Positions 9,296 through 21,168 of a DNA stretch of 64,000 nucleotides are shown one piece after another. The position numbers and the translations under genes are program-made. Each line of letters starts with the position of its first letter. The first letter of the stretch is position 1. The notes beneath the pieces were generated by a model. That model saw nothing but the letters and a program-made list of their open reading frames with translations, was not told where the DNA came from and searched no databases. Source of the DNA: Perkinsus marinus ATCC 50983 (lineage: Eukaryota; Perkinsozoa; Perkinsida; Perkinsidae); NCBI RefSeq assembly GCF_000006405.1, contig NW_003213889.1:23938-87937 (forward strand), in the 5' to 3' direction.

Positions 9296-11350
9296 CTACA
9301 TAAAAGGTTCGTTACGAGCAATGATCTGATTCGCGCGCTGCTGAGAGGCCGCGTCAGCTCCTGTCTGCAGCATGAGAACATCGACTTTCCTCATACTACC
9401 AATCTGAAGATCGCACACGCATCACCACTGAAACAAGCATACAAGCTGTATCACCAAAGCCGCCGAGACACCTCTTAGCAGTGACTCGCAGAATAGGACA
9501 CCAACGAGCGCATCGCCATTCTCTGCCGCTGCCTTAGCCTTAGTTCGCTCAATAGCGCTTACGAACTGGTCCGAGGTAGCCATAGATTCAGGAGGCACAC
9601 CAGGACTGCAGAGAGAAAGCCCTCATAACATTAGGGCATCACAGCTATCCTACCCAAGGTCTCTCTCATCGGCTTTGATCGGGACCAACTGCCACTGGTT
9701 GAGGACCTAACAGCGGCAGACAGTGTCACCAATCACCACGCCCATTCCTCATACTCTGCCGATTTCTTCAGTGGACATCTGGTCCTCAGCATTCGCACAC
9801 GTGACAAGATTCTTCAGAGCAACGAGATCCGATATTAAAAACATCTTAGGCGAGCCGTTATCGGGGGTGGACTGCTTCGTTGATGCTGCTGCCGCTGCTG
9901 GTGGTGCATCGGTTCTTGACGTTTGCGGTTTCGGAATTTCAGGTGCCGGAGCAGGGGTTCGAACCTGGGATCATCATAACGTGAGACGGATACTACTTTC
10001 CCCTCACCTGTGGTGCCTTGGCAGCTGGAGCTTGCATCATTACCGATGCCTTTGGTGCTATAGGCCTGGGCGTTGGCGTCATACCAGCTGGTTTAAATTC
10101 AGGAGCATCAGCTCGCATATGGTAAGTGCCTATCATAAGCTTCTTGACGAGGATCTTCTGCCCCTCAAGCTTTTTACTCTGCTGCTGACCTTCTCGGGGT
10201 GATGGCGTAGCCGTTGACCCTCCCTGTTTCTTCTGCATAATCTCATAGGACACCAATCGAGGCTTGAGGTCGAACATTGTCTCCACTTCCCCCTTGCTCA
10301 CGAGCTCGTCAATGATGGCGGATTCTGCCAGACCAAGACCTCCCACATAAGCGTCCACCCGACGTGGACTGTACCTCGCTCAGCTTTCTCAGTAGCAGCC
10401 CTATTGCGTTCTATCATCTCCTGTAATGATAGTTGAATCGGTCGGCCACCACGGACCAGCTCTGTGCCTTCCGGGCACCCAAAGACGTGAAGTCCCTGAG
10501 CCCAGCAACAGTGCCGCTTGACATGGGAGACTGCCGACCTACCATAGGAGCTCGACTCTGATGGGGTAACATATTATCAACGAAACCCTGGGTCTTGGCA
10601 TCAGAGACGTCACCGACTTTCAGAAGGAATCGGCCTGAAATGATGGACCAGAACTGAACACGCGAGCACTCATGCCGACAAGGCTACTACCAGTGAGAGG
10701 CTTCCCTTGGAAGATCTTGCGGAACATGTGAGCCAGCCCTTCTGATAGAAAATTGATGAAGACGTAGCCTGAATGAAAAACACGATGATGATGATGCTAT
10801 AGAGAGAGAGGGCAGTGCCTTTGGTTTTGATGTCCGGTTGGGATGAAGGAGTCCTCTCGTGCGGCATAAAGAGGAAGTCATATGCACCTGAGGGACGATG
10901 AAAATCGACTATGTCGCTATAAGTAGCATGGACTCACCTTTGAAGCCCTCTTGATTGATGATAGCTATGAGATCCAATGAGCCCAAATCATTGGGAACAT
11001 TCCGTAACATAACGGTAGTACGTCTAGGAGCTGACGCTGACGAACACAAGCATGCGAGTCAATGAGCCTGATCGTCCACAAGCCTACGTGCTGCTGTAGG
11101 TGTAGCCAATAGCTGTCCTCCGGCCAGTCTCATCTCACTGCCTAGTTGTGAGCCCTTTGTAGTGCCTATCATAAGGAGTAATGTCGTCAGGTGTAGAGCG
11201 AGGTAGAGTACTACCACCGAACATCCTGAACAAAGCATCGGTGCCTCCTGCGTTCGTCGAGTCCATTTGTGAGCCTGTTGCCGTAGTGGCGGAGGCCGAT
11301 GTAGGTCTTAAGACGTTCTCGAGCGGGTTGGACATGGCAGCAGTCAACAA
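9296..11350 (-). CDS. Mei2-like RNA-binding protein (RRM_2 domain)
   Basis: Starts MLTAAMSNPLENVL, or Met6. After a Thr/Ser-rich N-terminus the exons join to RRTTVMLRNVPNDLGSLDLI, AIINQEGFKGAYDFLFMPHE, then TKGYVFINFLSEGLAHMFRK and IFQGKPLTG. This is the Mei2-type RRM_2 pattern (TTVMLRNIPN, GFKG.YDFLY.P.D, GYAFINF). Downstream exons give FGCPEGTELVRGGRPIQLSL, ERNRAATEKAERG, GLGLAESAIIDELVSKGEVE and then long Ala/Pro/Gln-rich segments ending NQIIARNEPFM. The FGCPEGTELV block is typical of the region just after RRM_2. Known for the family: Mei2 of fission yeast and plant AML proteins bind RNA and act in meiosis or growth control. About ten introns were followed, one with a GC donor. Confidence 0.75.
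10769..10818 (-). other. Candidate GC-AG intron inside the Mei2-like RRM
   Basis: Exon end CCAAAG, intron start GCACTG, intron end ATTCAG, 50 nt. Removal joins KTK to GYVFINF exactly where the RRM_2 family has it. The GGC repeated at both ends leaves the exact cut ambiguous by up to three bases, but no GT donor gives the correct frame. Confidence 0.6.
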
Positions 11351-11636
11351 AACTAATAATAGTAGTAGGAACTAATCCGTACTGCGCCGAGCGATGTAGC
11401 TCGAGCGAAGTGCGCGCGGTTCCGAACGATGTAACCCGTGCAAAAACGTTTGTTCTGAAGAGACTCCCCCAGGCGAATTCTTCTCGGTCAGCGGTCGCTC
11501 CGAGTGCCTCGCTATGCTGATTCGGCCGTCCTCAAGCGTTTCTTCCTGCAGTAGTCTCTCAAGATGATTGTTTCTGCCTCTCCCCTACAGCTCATGATTT
11601 TCCCCCTTAGGCGATCCTATTTCCTCCCAATTCAAC

Positions 11637-12260
11637 ATGACTCTCGGTCCTTACAACATCAGCGATATCATCCGTAACCCGTTCCTTATTCTGGTCATCT
11701 TGGGCTGTAGTCTGATCCTCATTCTGCTCAGCAAGATGGCCTTGACAGCCCCCCCTGGCCATTACTGGCGAGGAGCCATCATCCCTCAGTTCTTAGGTTG
11801 CCTCGACTGCCTAGTACTGTGGTATGTCTTCAGCGGCTCAGACGCCTTCGTGCCCATCGTTTTCGCCGTCCCTGCAAGTGGTCCCATATTTGGCGCTCTA
11901 TGGGTATGGTGGGACAAGAGGCGTGAGGCCGCTAAAGCCCAGGCTCTGAGGGAAGCTGCTGCTGAGGTTGTTGAGAAAGTTGCCGACGCCTCACCTGTTG
12001 CTTCTACTAACTTCGACAGTAACCTGGCCACAATGGAAATCGGTCGCTCCCCTGGCTACCTCGAACCAGCAGTAAACTCTATGATAACCCCAAATGGACG
12101 TGAAGGACTTGTGCAAACTGCGCAGCCTCCTTCGTCCTCCTCCCCTACTCCTGTTATCCTCATGCCGAGACTGTCTCTTGGTAGGAGCTTTGAACTTGAA
12201 GTTGACGACTTAGAAAGCGGATATGCTACTCCTCGAGATTACAGGGTGAGTCAGCGCTGA
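11637..12260 (+). CDS. Small polytopic membrane protein, unknown function
   Basis: An open frame of 207 codons starting MTLGPYNISDIIRNPF. Three hydrophobic segments are visible at about residues 15-34 (FLILVILGCSLILILL), 50-66 (FLGCLDCLVLWYVFSG) and 70-90 (VPIVFAVPASGPIFGALWVW). A basic WDKRREAAKAQALREAAAEV helix and a Ser/Pro-rich soluble tail follow. The last codons (RVSQR) begin GTGAGT, so the real tail may continue after an intron. It is divergently placed from the Mei2-like gene, with only about 290 bp between start codons, so the spacer is probably a shared promoter region. Family not recognised. Confidence 0.65.
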   Translation: MTLGPYNISDIIRNPFLILVILGCSLILILLSKMALTAPPGHYWRGAIIPQFLGCLDCLVLWYVFSGSDAFVPIVFAVPASGPIFGALWVWWDKRREAAKAQALREAAAEVVEKVADASPVASTNFDSNLATMEIGRSPGYLEPAVNSMITPNGREGLVQTAQPPSSSSPTPVILMPRLSLGRSFELEVDDLESGYATPRDYRVSQR

Positions 12261-12808
12261 ACTTTACCCTCTAGACTGGTTTATGTAACAGCATCGTCCA
12301 TGTCAGATACGTACCTTCCCTCCCTTCCTCCCCATCGAAGTGAGGGCTTTCGCCGCTACCGCATGCGGTTAGATGCTTTCAAGGTCGTCGTCGTCGTCGT
12401 CATGGTGGTCGGTTATAGTCTACAGACTTCGTCAAAAAGTCAAGTCTGATTATCGTGTTGTCCGTTACTGGCGTCCATGCCCTCTTTTTTCTCTTCATAC
12501 AAGGTCACCGAGGGATGACCACTTCACAGTATTGCTAGCACTGTGGCGCGGTTTCGAGCCGACAGTCTAACCTTGGTCATCCCTTCTACCCTACACAGCA
12601 GCTGCGCCCCCTCCTACACAGTTCATATTATCGTTTGGCCGCAAATTCCCCGCTCTTTCTAGACCTTTGGTATACAATACTGAGGTCCTCTGCCAGTATG
12701 CTAGTCTGCATGTTGTTATTGCTGCTGACCATGTCGTTGGTGTCATTTGTTTCTGTGTGGTGTTCTAGTAAATCACAACACGGGTTGGTCTTACACTTCT
12801 CCACCTTT
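12261..12808. other. Intergenic or untranslated
   Basis: Contains a short gtcgtcgtcgtcgt run at 12385-12400. Open frames here (12373-12570 and the 5' part of 12635-13099) have no domain content. An upstream exon of the FAM161-like gene may lie in this stretch (for example near 12630-12690), but I cannot fix its limits. Confidence 0.4.
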
Positions 12809-15696
12809 ATGTCGGAGCTCCGACCTGATCCGAATATCTGCTTCTCGGCAGCTATCGATTCGGCCCTGCAAGGAGCCCTACAGGACTCGTTGAAGCACTT
12901 GGAGCCTCTGACCCCAGCCCTTGATATGGACACCCTCAGGCGGATACTGGACGTCTACTATCATTGTCATACTGCGGTAAGCTTAGGAGAAAGTAGTGGA
13001 CAGCAGTTGTTCGTTATCAGAGTCGAGACGCTGTCCGAAAGACTGAGTTCATTCGACATCTTCACGCCAAGCCGTCGCTATCTAAGGCCTTGCACATGAA
13101 CCCAATGATGCGGGGGAGCTCGGATGGCGATTCGGAACCATGGGCGTAGTAATGGTATCGGCTCCCATCTGCTAAATAGGGGGAGGTTTACCATGTTCTC
13201 TTGTAGTATTGCACTGCATTGTGACAGTTTACGGTTGAATAAGCCTTGGATGTTGAAACAGTAGTTGAACACTTCAGCTTTATGCGCGCCGCTGTCGAGG
13301 TTTCGATGAGGGATTTTGTACAAGGTACATAATGCCCGAGCTGGCTGCCATCCTAGGTGATGTCGTTACTTGGGCTGATGTCCTTAAGGCTGTTCATCAT
13401 CGGATTTCAAAGCCACGTGCTCCCACTGAGGACAGCTCGGGTACTCCCATAGGCCCCATTTCTCGTAGTATTCATCTCTAGGGGCTCACGAGCGGATTGA
13501 GTCGCCCCCTCCCGCTGCCGCCTATGTTGCCGAAGAATACAGGTCTCCGGGACCCTCAAGGGAAGATGATAGCCCTTCCGCTGTTCATAGGCCGAGTAGT
13601 TCACCTTGTATCGGCAGTTATAGAGAGTCAATGGACTCAGGCTCAGCATACTCGGACTCGGTGTCTGGTGTTCATCCCTTCTTACGGGACACTATAGAAC
13701 CGGCAGTTGCAAGTGCCTTTGCAGCGGCAACCAGTGCATCGTTGCTAAGTCGCCAGGTACAGACACACTGTTGCGGCGTGAGCTGTGAGGGAACCCCTCA
13801 GGGCATGAGAGAGGAGGACTATGTGCCGCCTATCGACATGCCACCACGACATTTCACGACTCCCAGTAGTGGAGAGGTGGCCGCACGTGAAGCCACAGAA
13901 GGGAAGAACGTCTATGAGCTTCTCTTGGAGGAGACTAAGGAAGAGGTCTCGAGGGGAAGGAGCCCCACGGTGGTCTCTGAGAGGGCGTCGACTATTCGAG
14001 CTCGGAAAATACGAGCTTCTCATTTGAGACCTCATTCGGCGACTAGCACTACGAGGACGACAGTGCCAGTGGGACCCTCGTTGCTACAACGAGAAGCCGT
14101 CAAGTCACATACTAAGTTGCTTGCTAGTCTCAAGAACAACGAGGAGGAGCCTCCAGCGAAGAGCTCGAGGAGGTCAGTGAACAACGCACCTATTTGGTGA
14201 ATCACTCGGCGTCTCAGCGCATCGTTCAAGGCTAGGAAGCTTCCGAGGGAACGGACAGTTGCCGCTGGAGGGGCTCCGGGTACCTTCGCGCCGATAGTGG
14301 TGGGGAGCCACCAGGTAGTAGTCTACGCCGCTGTTATGCGAGTGATTGGATGATATCAGACGCACGTAGCCGAACAGGAGGTTCGTCATCGGTTGGGTAA
14401 CACTGTGACGAGGCCTAGGAGACCTGATACTACTCTGGCTGCTTCGATGTCAGTGAGCTTTGATAGGAGCATTAGGGGATCTCTATTGGAAAGGAAGAAA
14501 GACCCCCCGAAGTAATCCATCGCGTGGCCTCAAGGGCTACGGGTCCGTTCAGGCCGTTTAGCGCTCGCCCAGTGCCCTGGGTGGTCTCAGCACCACTGTA
14601 CAAGTCTATGATGTCGAGCAAGGCACGACTCAGGTCTCAGAGGCGAGCAGAGCGAGAGGTGAGGATGGTGGGTATGCAGCAGGAATTGGTCGTGGCTAGG
14701 CGTTGGTGAACCGCACAGCCTCATTGCCTCCTCGAATGCAAAGTAGGAAGGACTGTACTAGTGAAGGAGATGTATGTGGGCCGAGGCATGTGTAAGGGAA
14801 GTACACTCCTCGTGTGCGTGCATCACTGGCATTGGCTCAGACTATTCAGCTCGAGGACTGTAGCTGGCAGCAGTGTGGGTAGCCAGACTCGTACAGTGCT
14901 CCACAAGGCTCTGAAGAGCAGCAATAGTGACAGCGAAAAACGGCGGCGTAGTTCTACTCCTGAGTACTTCACCTTTTATCCCCAAGTTGGGCGTTCCGTG
15001 CCGAACTTCAAAGCTCTGCACAGAAAGGAACAAGAGAGGCTCCGCCGGAGGAAGGAGGTGGTAACAGCATTCGAATTTTGCATGGTTTCGTTTTTCAGGA
15101 GAGGCCTGGCAGAGTTACCAGGCCGGAACCCTTTTCATTCACGATAAGTAGGGACGAGGAGAAAGCTCATAGGGGTAAGGAGGAACTGGGAGAGCCCAAA
15201 AAATCTACACGGAAAAGGTGCTAGAGTTATTCGAGGGCGTTAGTGAGTCTTGAAAAGCAGAGTGGTGGGCCCACCTAGCTTTGTGGAGCGGGACAGGATA
15301 AGGGACATGGAACGACGAGAAAAGCTGATGGCCGAGAGGGGAGCTGAAGAGGCTGCTGAAGCTGGGCGAACGGATAGACCGAAATCTCCTCTACATGTGA
15401 GTGTGAGGGGAGGTTGAGGATGAGGAGCTCATGCATTGCTCAGAAAAGGGTGCATCATGCGGTGGGCCCTCAAGGGCAGCCAGTGGGGTCCGAGGAGCTC
15501 AACCGGCGTAAACGAGAGCAAGCTCGGTAATATTGGAAAAGGTGGTATTTGGATGCTATTGAGAGGCGCTTAGTGCGGCGAAGGAGTGGAGGGAGGAAGT
15601 GAAACGAATGCTCGAGCGTGTAAGTCGCCAACCCCTTCTCATGGAGCGGGTAACCCTGGACGCTTCTAAGGAGAGAGCAAGGCAGAAAGCTCTTGT

Positions 15697-15703
<7 letters not shown>
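12809..15703 (+). CDS. FAM161-family centrosome/cilium protein
   Basis: Assembled from many exons. The N-terminal part (MSELRPDPNICFSAAIDSAL) is not family-specific. A long Ser/Arg/Glu-rich middle (13631-14200) contains NVYELLLEETKEEVSRG. The diagnostic blocks are GPFRPFSARPVPWVV with APLYKSMM (the FRANPVPAHVFLPLYHD block of FAM161A/B), VGRSVPNFKALHRKEQERL (PDFKKLH block), RPGRVTRPEPFSFTIS (VPRPFHLST block) and the end VSRQPLLMERVTLDASKERA (RPLLFERV block). Known for FAM161: a microtubule-binding protein of centrioles and ciliary basal bodies. Its presence fits an organism with flagellate stages. Introns are 40 to 60 nt. The stop codon is the first unit of a TAG microsatellite. The 5' end before 13600 is less certain. 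Confidence 0.7.

Positions 15704-15739
<36 letters not shown>
15701..15739. repeat. (TAG)13 microsatellite beginning with a stop codon
   Basis: Thirteen uninterrupted TAG units follow the codons ALVK of the FAM161-like gene, in the gene's own frame, so the array is thirteen in-frame stop codons. Confidence 0.95.
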
Positions 15740-15947
15740 GGTGGAAGCAGTGTGGGAATATATATTGGGTTTCCACACCCGATATGGCGAATTTTCTCAC
15801 TACATTATGGGAATCCACACACGACTTTGGATATAAGTGTACGAAAACGAACAATTATTCTCCAAAATTTTCTCAAAATTTCCATGTTTTAACCAACACA
15901 TGTAGTTGATCACACTGGGTGGAAGGTCTAGGATGTTTTGACGAGAA

Positions 15948-16368
15948 ATGGGGTTCAGGATTAAAAAGGAACTGATTGCCAAGAAGGTTAGTAACTGGCA
16001 GAGCTACTTCCAAAACGAAGAGCTCAATATTCTGGAAATGGCTGAGCTCCAGGAGATACTCGGCAGAGGCAAGGAAGAGGAGGAGGAGGAAGACGATTAT
16101 GTTAGCGACGATATTGAGATTATGGAGGAAGGATCACCGGAAAGGCCCCTAGTTCAAGGTAAAGGGCGCTGTTGCAACGACTTCCAGCACTGCCGGTTGA
16201 CTTACATGGTGTTTAGAAGTGCCCGTGGAGGAGGCCAGGGAAATCCAAAGGGAAGACCCATCTAGTGTAGAGAAGGAAGTAGAAGCCCCTGGGGCGGTCA
16301 GCGATGGTGGGGCCAGGGCTGCTCAAGAAGGGGATGCTCCGCAAGGGTCGGACAGTTGCCTCTTCTGA
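15948..16368 (+). CDS. Small acidic protein, unknown
   Basis: Exon 1 encodes MGFRIKKELIAKKVSNWQ and a helical stretch (NEELNILEMAELQEILG), followed by a run of Glu and Asp (EEEEEEDDYVSDD). A GT-AG intron with donor after GTTCAAG and acceptor before AAGTGCC joins it to VPVEEAREIQREDPSSVEKE, ending GSDSCLF. The total is about 122 residues, strongly acidic and probably largely disordered. It sits between the FAM161-like and WDR82-like genes on the same strand. It might be an extra 3' part of the FAM161-like gene, but the in-frame stop array between them argues against this. No family recognised. Confidence 0.5.
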
Positions 16369-16556
16369 GGGAGACTAGCATATATTCAAATTGACTGTAC
16401 TGAATTCATTGGGATCATGTCTCACTACTGGCTAGGGTGAAAGCTGTTGAGTTATAGAGGTATGGGGTTTCCTTTCTCTGGGTGGGCGGCAAAAGACTTA
16501 CTATTGATTAGTCTGGTAAAATCCGTCTGGTTCTAATTTGAAGTTGCTCCAATTTT

Positions 16557-18408
16557 ATGCCTCCTTCCGGTCTCGACGGTGATTCTAGCAGCGTGTCATG
16601 GACGGAGGATGATATCAATAACCTCGCTCTGGCACATGTTTATAAGGATAACGATCGGCCGATCACTTCTCTGAGTTTTTCGGCTTCTGGTAAGAAATTA
16701 TAGATTCGGCCCACTACTGTTACCACAACCTCCAGGCCGTTACTTGGCAACATGTTCGTCGGACCAAACGGTACGAATTTATGATACGGACACGCTGAAC
16801 CATGTAAGCATCTAGGGTCATGGCCTTCCGGGGGGGGGCAACGGGCGGACTCTTTGATGGTTTCAGTCGGTGCGGATTCTTCATTCTCACAAGTACGGCG
16901 TCCGTCACGTTAAGTTTATGCACTCTTACAAGTGGGAGACAGGCATAGCATGTGGGGACGTCAACTGGGACTGTAGGCCGTGCATTGACGTGTCACTGTC
17001 ATAGTCCCCTCTGTAGGCTCTGTGAGGCTGTGGGACTTCACCGAAAATAAATTCACGCGAGTTTTCAAAGGTCGAAAATCTCCGGTTCACACTCTAGACG
17101 TGCACCCGAGTACCGACCTGGTAAGGACGATCAACCTCTACTGTGTTACTCTACCTTGACGTCACTAGGCTATATTCACCACAGTCGATGGCCACCTCTA
17201 CCTCTGGGATACACGTATGCCGGAGGCAATGAAAGATAGCGCAGTGAGACTACTCCCCAAGGCTGATTTGAGTATCATATTTCCTGTACAGAGGCTCACC
17301 AGCGTCCCCGGTGAACTTCCTAATGATGGAGGTCACCACTCTGCAGCTAGTGTAGCATTCGATCCGAGTTCTCCCGGCTCAGTCGTGTTCGCCGCTGCCA
17401 GTGCGCTCGGCAATGGCGTTGTAATTACTCGTACTGCAACATTTCCCATATTGCAAATTCAAGGTTCACTTGTACGACCTGCGAACGTTCACCCCATTCA
17501 TGTCGCTAACTGCAGGAAGTGAACATAACGCTGGTCGAACAGAAGTTCTCTATCCCACGGTGAGCTGATTCGCGCCGTATAACGGTATTAGTCGTATTAG
17601 GAGCTCACCTACGCTCCGGATGGGAAGCACGTTTTAGTGACAACAGTGTCGGGCGGAGCGGAGATGGAGCTCACAGCTGTCGATACCTTTACAGGAAGGC
17701 CCACGGTGAGTTTCCTAGGCCTGACTTCGGGATCAGTCGCATTGTTGTCAGGTAACGGCTTTTGTATGTAACGTGAAACAGCCTCCTGGAATGCACTCTA
17801 GAGATCGCGATAGCAATCTCTACATGCCGCCCGACAATCTCGGCCACGCCCTCGCTAGTTCTGCCCGACACGTGAGCTCATGGCTCGCTGTTCCCCCGAT
17901 GAGATTTGAAAGCAGATACCATCAGAGCGGTGTCAAGTGTTTGTGCCAACGCTCAAGCCCAGCTACAGTCCCTGCGGAAAGTATGTTGTTTTCGGCGAGC
18001 CCTTCATGAAGCGGTTCCGACCAGGCGAGAAGAATGAGGTTCGGTAAGAAAAGACTTCGAAACTACTATGGTGTACGGCTGAGGAGCAGGTTCCTCGACA
18101 TGAACAAGGGTGAGAACTCGACAGTACTTGAGCGGGTCCTATTAGGCCAAGCAGCACCCCCAATTGCCGCCTTCTCTCCCAGGTTGGTCCACTTGCTGCT
18201 GAGACGCGAGCCCAGTTGTCGTATCGTTAGGTCGCGTATGGTTGTCAGTGCTAGCGCTGCTATGGGTTGGTGGGCAGTGAAACCCCTCTCTGAGAGGACC
18301 CCATCAGAGGAAGCTCCCAGGAATGGAGAGGCCCGTCCCAGCCCTGAGTCCGTAGATGTAGAAATGACAGAGATACGAAATAGTGCTGATAACATTGGTA
18401 TACAGTGA
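16557..18408 (+). CDS. WD40 protein of the WDR82/Swd2 type
   Basis: Exons join to give ALAHVYKDNDRPITSLSFSA, SGRYLATCSSDQTVRIYDTD, TLNHSVRILHSHKYGVRHVK, then GSVRLWDFTENKFTRVFKGR and KSPVHTLDVHPSTDL. They continue with VDGHLYLWDTRMPE and VVFAAASALGNGVV. These blocks follow the order and wording of WDR82/Swd2 (RPINSLSF, TVRIYDTD, LHSHKYGVRHVKF). Known role: a subunit of the COMPASS/Set1 H3K4 methyltransferase and of phosphatase complexes at RNA polymerase II termination, in the nucleus. The first exon carries an acidic N-terminal extension (MPPSGLDGDSSSVSWTEDD). The C-terminal exons (after 18000) are less conserved and their junctions are approximate. Confidence 0.75.
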
Positions 18409-18816
18409 TTGTAAGATTTTCCTTCTATATCCTGTTACTGCGTTACGAATCTAATATCATCATACCCAACTGGAAAACACAAGCCCTTGGTAAATACGAT
18501 ATTACATGTCGATAGGAGGTATGTACAACACCGTTTGTATACACCATGAAATCCGCTCTAATTCGTATATAACCCACTTCACTCGTAGCATAACAGAGGA
18601 GCGACTGTCACCTTAGCCAGCGATGTCCCCAAATCTGACTCTGTCTACTTCAAAGAGTGTATTTGTAGAGTTCACATGCGTCTCAGTAACTCGCGTTATA
18701 CGACATCTGAACTCACCACGATCATGTGTACGCGTCACACCCTACAGATTTACCGCACTTAATACACCACAGATGACGTGACAACCCACTAGAGAAACTC
18801 TGACTACAACAGGAAG
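18409..18816. other. Convergent intergenic region
   Basis: This spacer lies between two convergent genes, both 3' ends facing in. It is AT-rich, with no open frame of note and no RNA gene recognised. It should contain both 3' untranslated regions. Confidence 0.6.
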
Positions 18817-21079
18817 TCACTTTTTTGCCTTCTTTGCTTTTCCGTGTTTATTAGCCCGCGCTACAGCTTCCGGATTGGCAACCATCCATTCCTCGACCTC
18901 ACCCTGGAGCCAAGCCTTGTACTCCTCCTCGTCGTTAACCACCATACTGCAGTTGCTCAACAACCTATCGACTTGCCTGTCAAGGAGGACACTGAGACCT
19001 TCACCTCGAGGCATGCCGAAGTCGTTCACTAATGATGTGCCATTGATAGGAGCTCTCCAGTTCCAACACCCGATGAGGCCGCTCAGCAACACCCTCTGTC
19101 GGCAGTCAACGTACCGCTGCCTCTCATGAGCAGCCGCGAGACACTCTGCAAGACACAGAGCGACCACCCAGTCCTCCTTGAGGTAACGCATGCAATGCCC
19201 TATGAATACAGGGTTTACCAACTCCTCCTGCGACGCCCTCGACAGTTTCCACGCCACTTCGCTGATAGCCGAGGCCCTCTCTGAGTCCGCGTTGGGCAGT
19301 TTGAGCCCGTGTCGCAGCACACCATAGCAAGCACACCGTGCTGGTTTGCTCGGCCTCTCTCTAACATGCAGGCCGTAGACACCCGAGGTCAGAATAGCAA
19401 GCGTAAGGGCATAATGCTGATCATCTGAGAGGGTGTGATGTGGCTCGACTTCACGGACATTCTGGACGAGGGCACGGACGATAGAGCCCTGGTCCTTAGG
19501 GACGGCATCGGGCTCCTCGAATTTAGCAGAGTCGCCGACTGTTGTAAGGACGTTGATGATACCGAGGGAGGCAAGCATATCCAAGGAACTGATTCACAGA
19601 TGGAATATGAGGCGAGCGACAGAGTTATTACTCTAAACTGGTAAGACGACGAATGAGCATTTTGTGAATCTCCACACCCCATCGCTCCCTAGACACTTTA
19701 ACGAGTAAAAGGCCGTATATGTTGGGGTCCGACGCGGCCTGAGACCACCACATTATGCATACTGATGATAGTGACGTTCACCTTCATTATTTCATCGTCC
19801 AATTTGAACCCAAGTCTCGTGGAGAACCTCACGGCTCGGAGGATCCGCAAGGGGTCGTCCTGGAAAGTGATGGTGGGCTCCAGGGGTGTTCGGATGACAC
19901 CAGCCTGAGAGAAAGGAAACTTCATCATTTTCCCAACATGGAGTTTTCTACTCTGAGATCGTCAAGGCCCGTGCCTGTGAAATCCTCAACGCTGGCTGTG
20001 CGCAAGTTGTAGAACAACGCGTTAATGGTGAAGTCCCGGCGACTGGCATCTTCCTGTGGGGTTCCAAGCGCCACCACTGGTATACGCGAGTCCTGACGGT
20101 GAAGGCTCCAAAATGGACTGCTTATCGCAAGGCGCAGAAGAAAATAAGACGACAGTAGCGGGGAATGAGCGCACAGGCAGTTACGTGTGTTGGTGAGTTA
20201 CCAATGGTGACAGAAATTCCGCGATGAATACGGAAATTCCGAAAAAAATTTGGAAAATCACCTTCTTCCAGTTAGGAACGTGAGCATGCATGCATGGCAT
20301 TCATTGTAGTCAAGTGAACTAGATCATTGATCTTATGATTTCATTTCTCTAGTCTAGACCTATTGATATTTTCTTTGAACCCCGCAAGTCTGTAAACTGC
20401 GACACCAGCGAGAATCCCGATTTCCCCCGGAACTATGCACGTTCCTTCTCCCTTACCAGTGTATATGTTTCCGTACGTAAATTGTTGACATCAAGGCTGA
20501 TATCGAATACCCTCAGAGTAGCCGTCTCGAGATGTTTGCTCTGGTCAGGATTAGCACGGACCACCCCAACTGAGCTGCAAGATGCACCCGGCGAGGTCCT
20601 CGTGAGGAAGTCCTTCACTTTGTACGCAAAGGCCTCCCCTGAAGCGAGTTCATCAAAAGCACACTGTAGTCGCTGTGGAGGCCCCACCTGACATGTCGTC
20701 AACAGCGATATCTATATCATCGCTTTCTTTTCCCAACAGCTTATCCCTAACCCAGCCGCCTGCGGCCCTTGGGACTGTATCTGATCCAAGGACGATGCGG
20801 AGGGAAGAGGTAGACTGATGAGTTACTGAGATGGAAGTGGTAAATGGTGTCCATGATAACTTTGAAGATCGCCGTTTCCTTCTCTGTGAGTACAATCGTC
20901 GGCTCCTGCAACAATAGCTTGCTCGTCCCTATAGAGTTCGTCATGGTTCTTGATTGCTGCGCTGAATGCGATAGAGATAATGAGGGACGTGAATAAGGGC
21001 CTAGTCGAGGAGGAGGATGATGAGGAAAACGACTACCAAGTACAACGCGTCGTGAGGTAGTTGTTGCCGCGCTTCGCAT
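18817..21079 (-). CDS. CCA-adding enzyme (tRNA nucleotidyltransferase)
   Basis: Exons give [20 protein letters not shown] (the GG.VRD nucleotide-binding motif followed by DDID, the metal-binding D.D) and [15 protein letters not shown], which joins with GTGLDDL. Later come [20 protein letters not shown] and a long C-terminal exon of 255 codons ([16 protein letters not shown]) ending in a basic [10 protein letters not shown]. The order matches class II CCA-adding enzymes, which add CCA to tRNA 3' ends. Two starts are plausible. Met at 20944 ([15 protein letters not shown]) gives the core enzyme. An in-frame Met at 21079 adds 45 residues rich in Arg and Ser without acidic residues, which looks like a mitochondrial presequence. 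The neighbour upstream on the same strand is IMP3. Confidence 0.85.
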
Positions 21080-21168
21080 ACAACAACCCCTGCCACATGG
21101 AAGTCACCAGCGAGCCAGAAAACTCAACCCAGAACTGAAGACGTAGTGTGAAGGAACGTATAAGGCGG

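Noticed and set aside
9950-9975. ggttcgaacc resembling a tRNA B box
   Set aside because: It is a palindromic exon start in the Mei2-like gene; stems do not pair.
11135-11350. Plus-strand frame 11181-11375 opposite the Mei2-like first exon
   Set aside because: No domain and opposite to a supported first exon.
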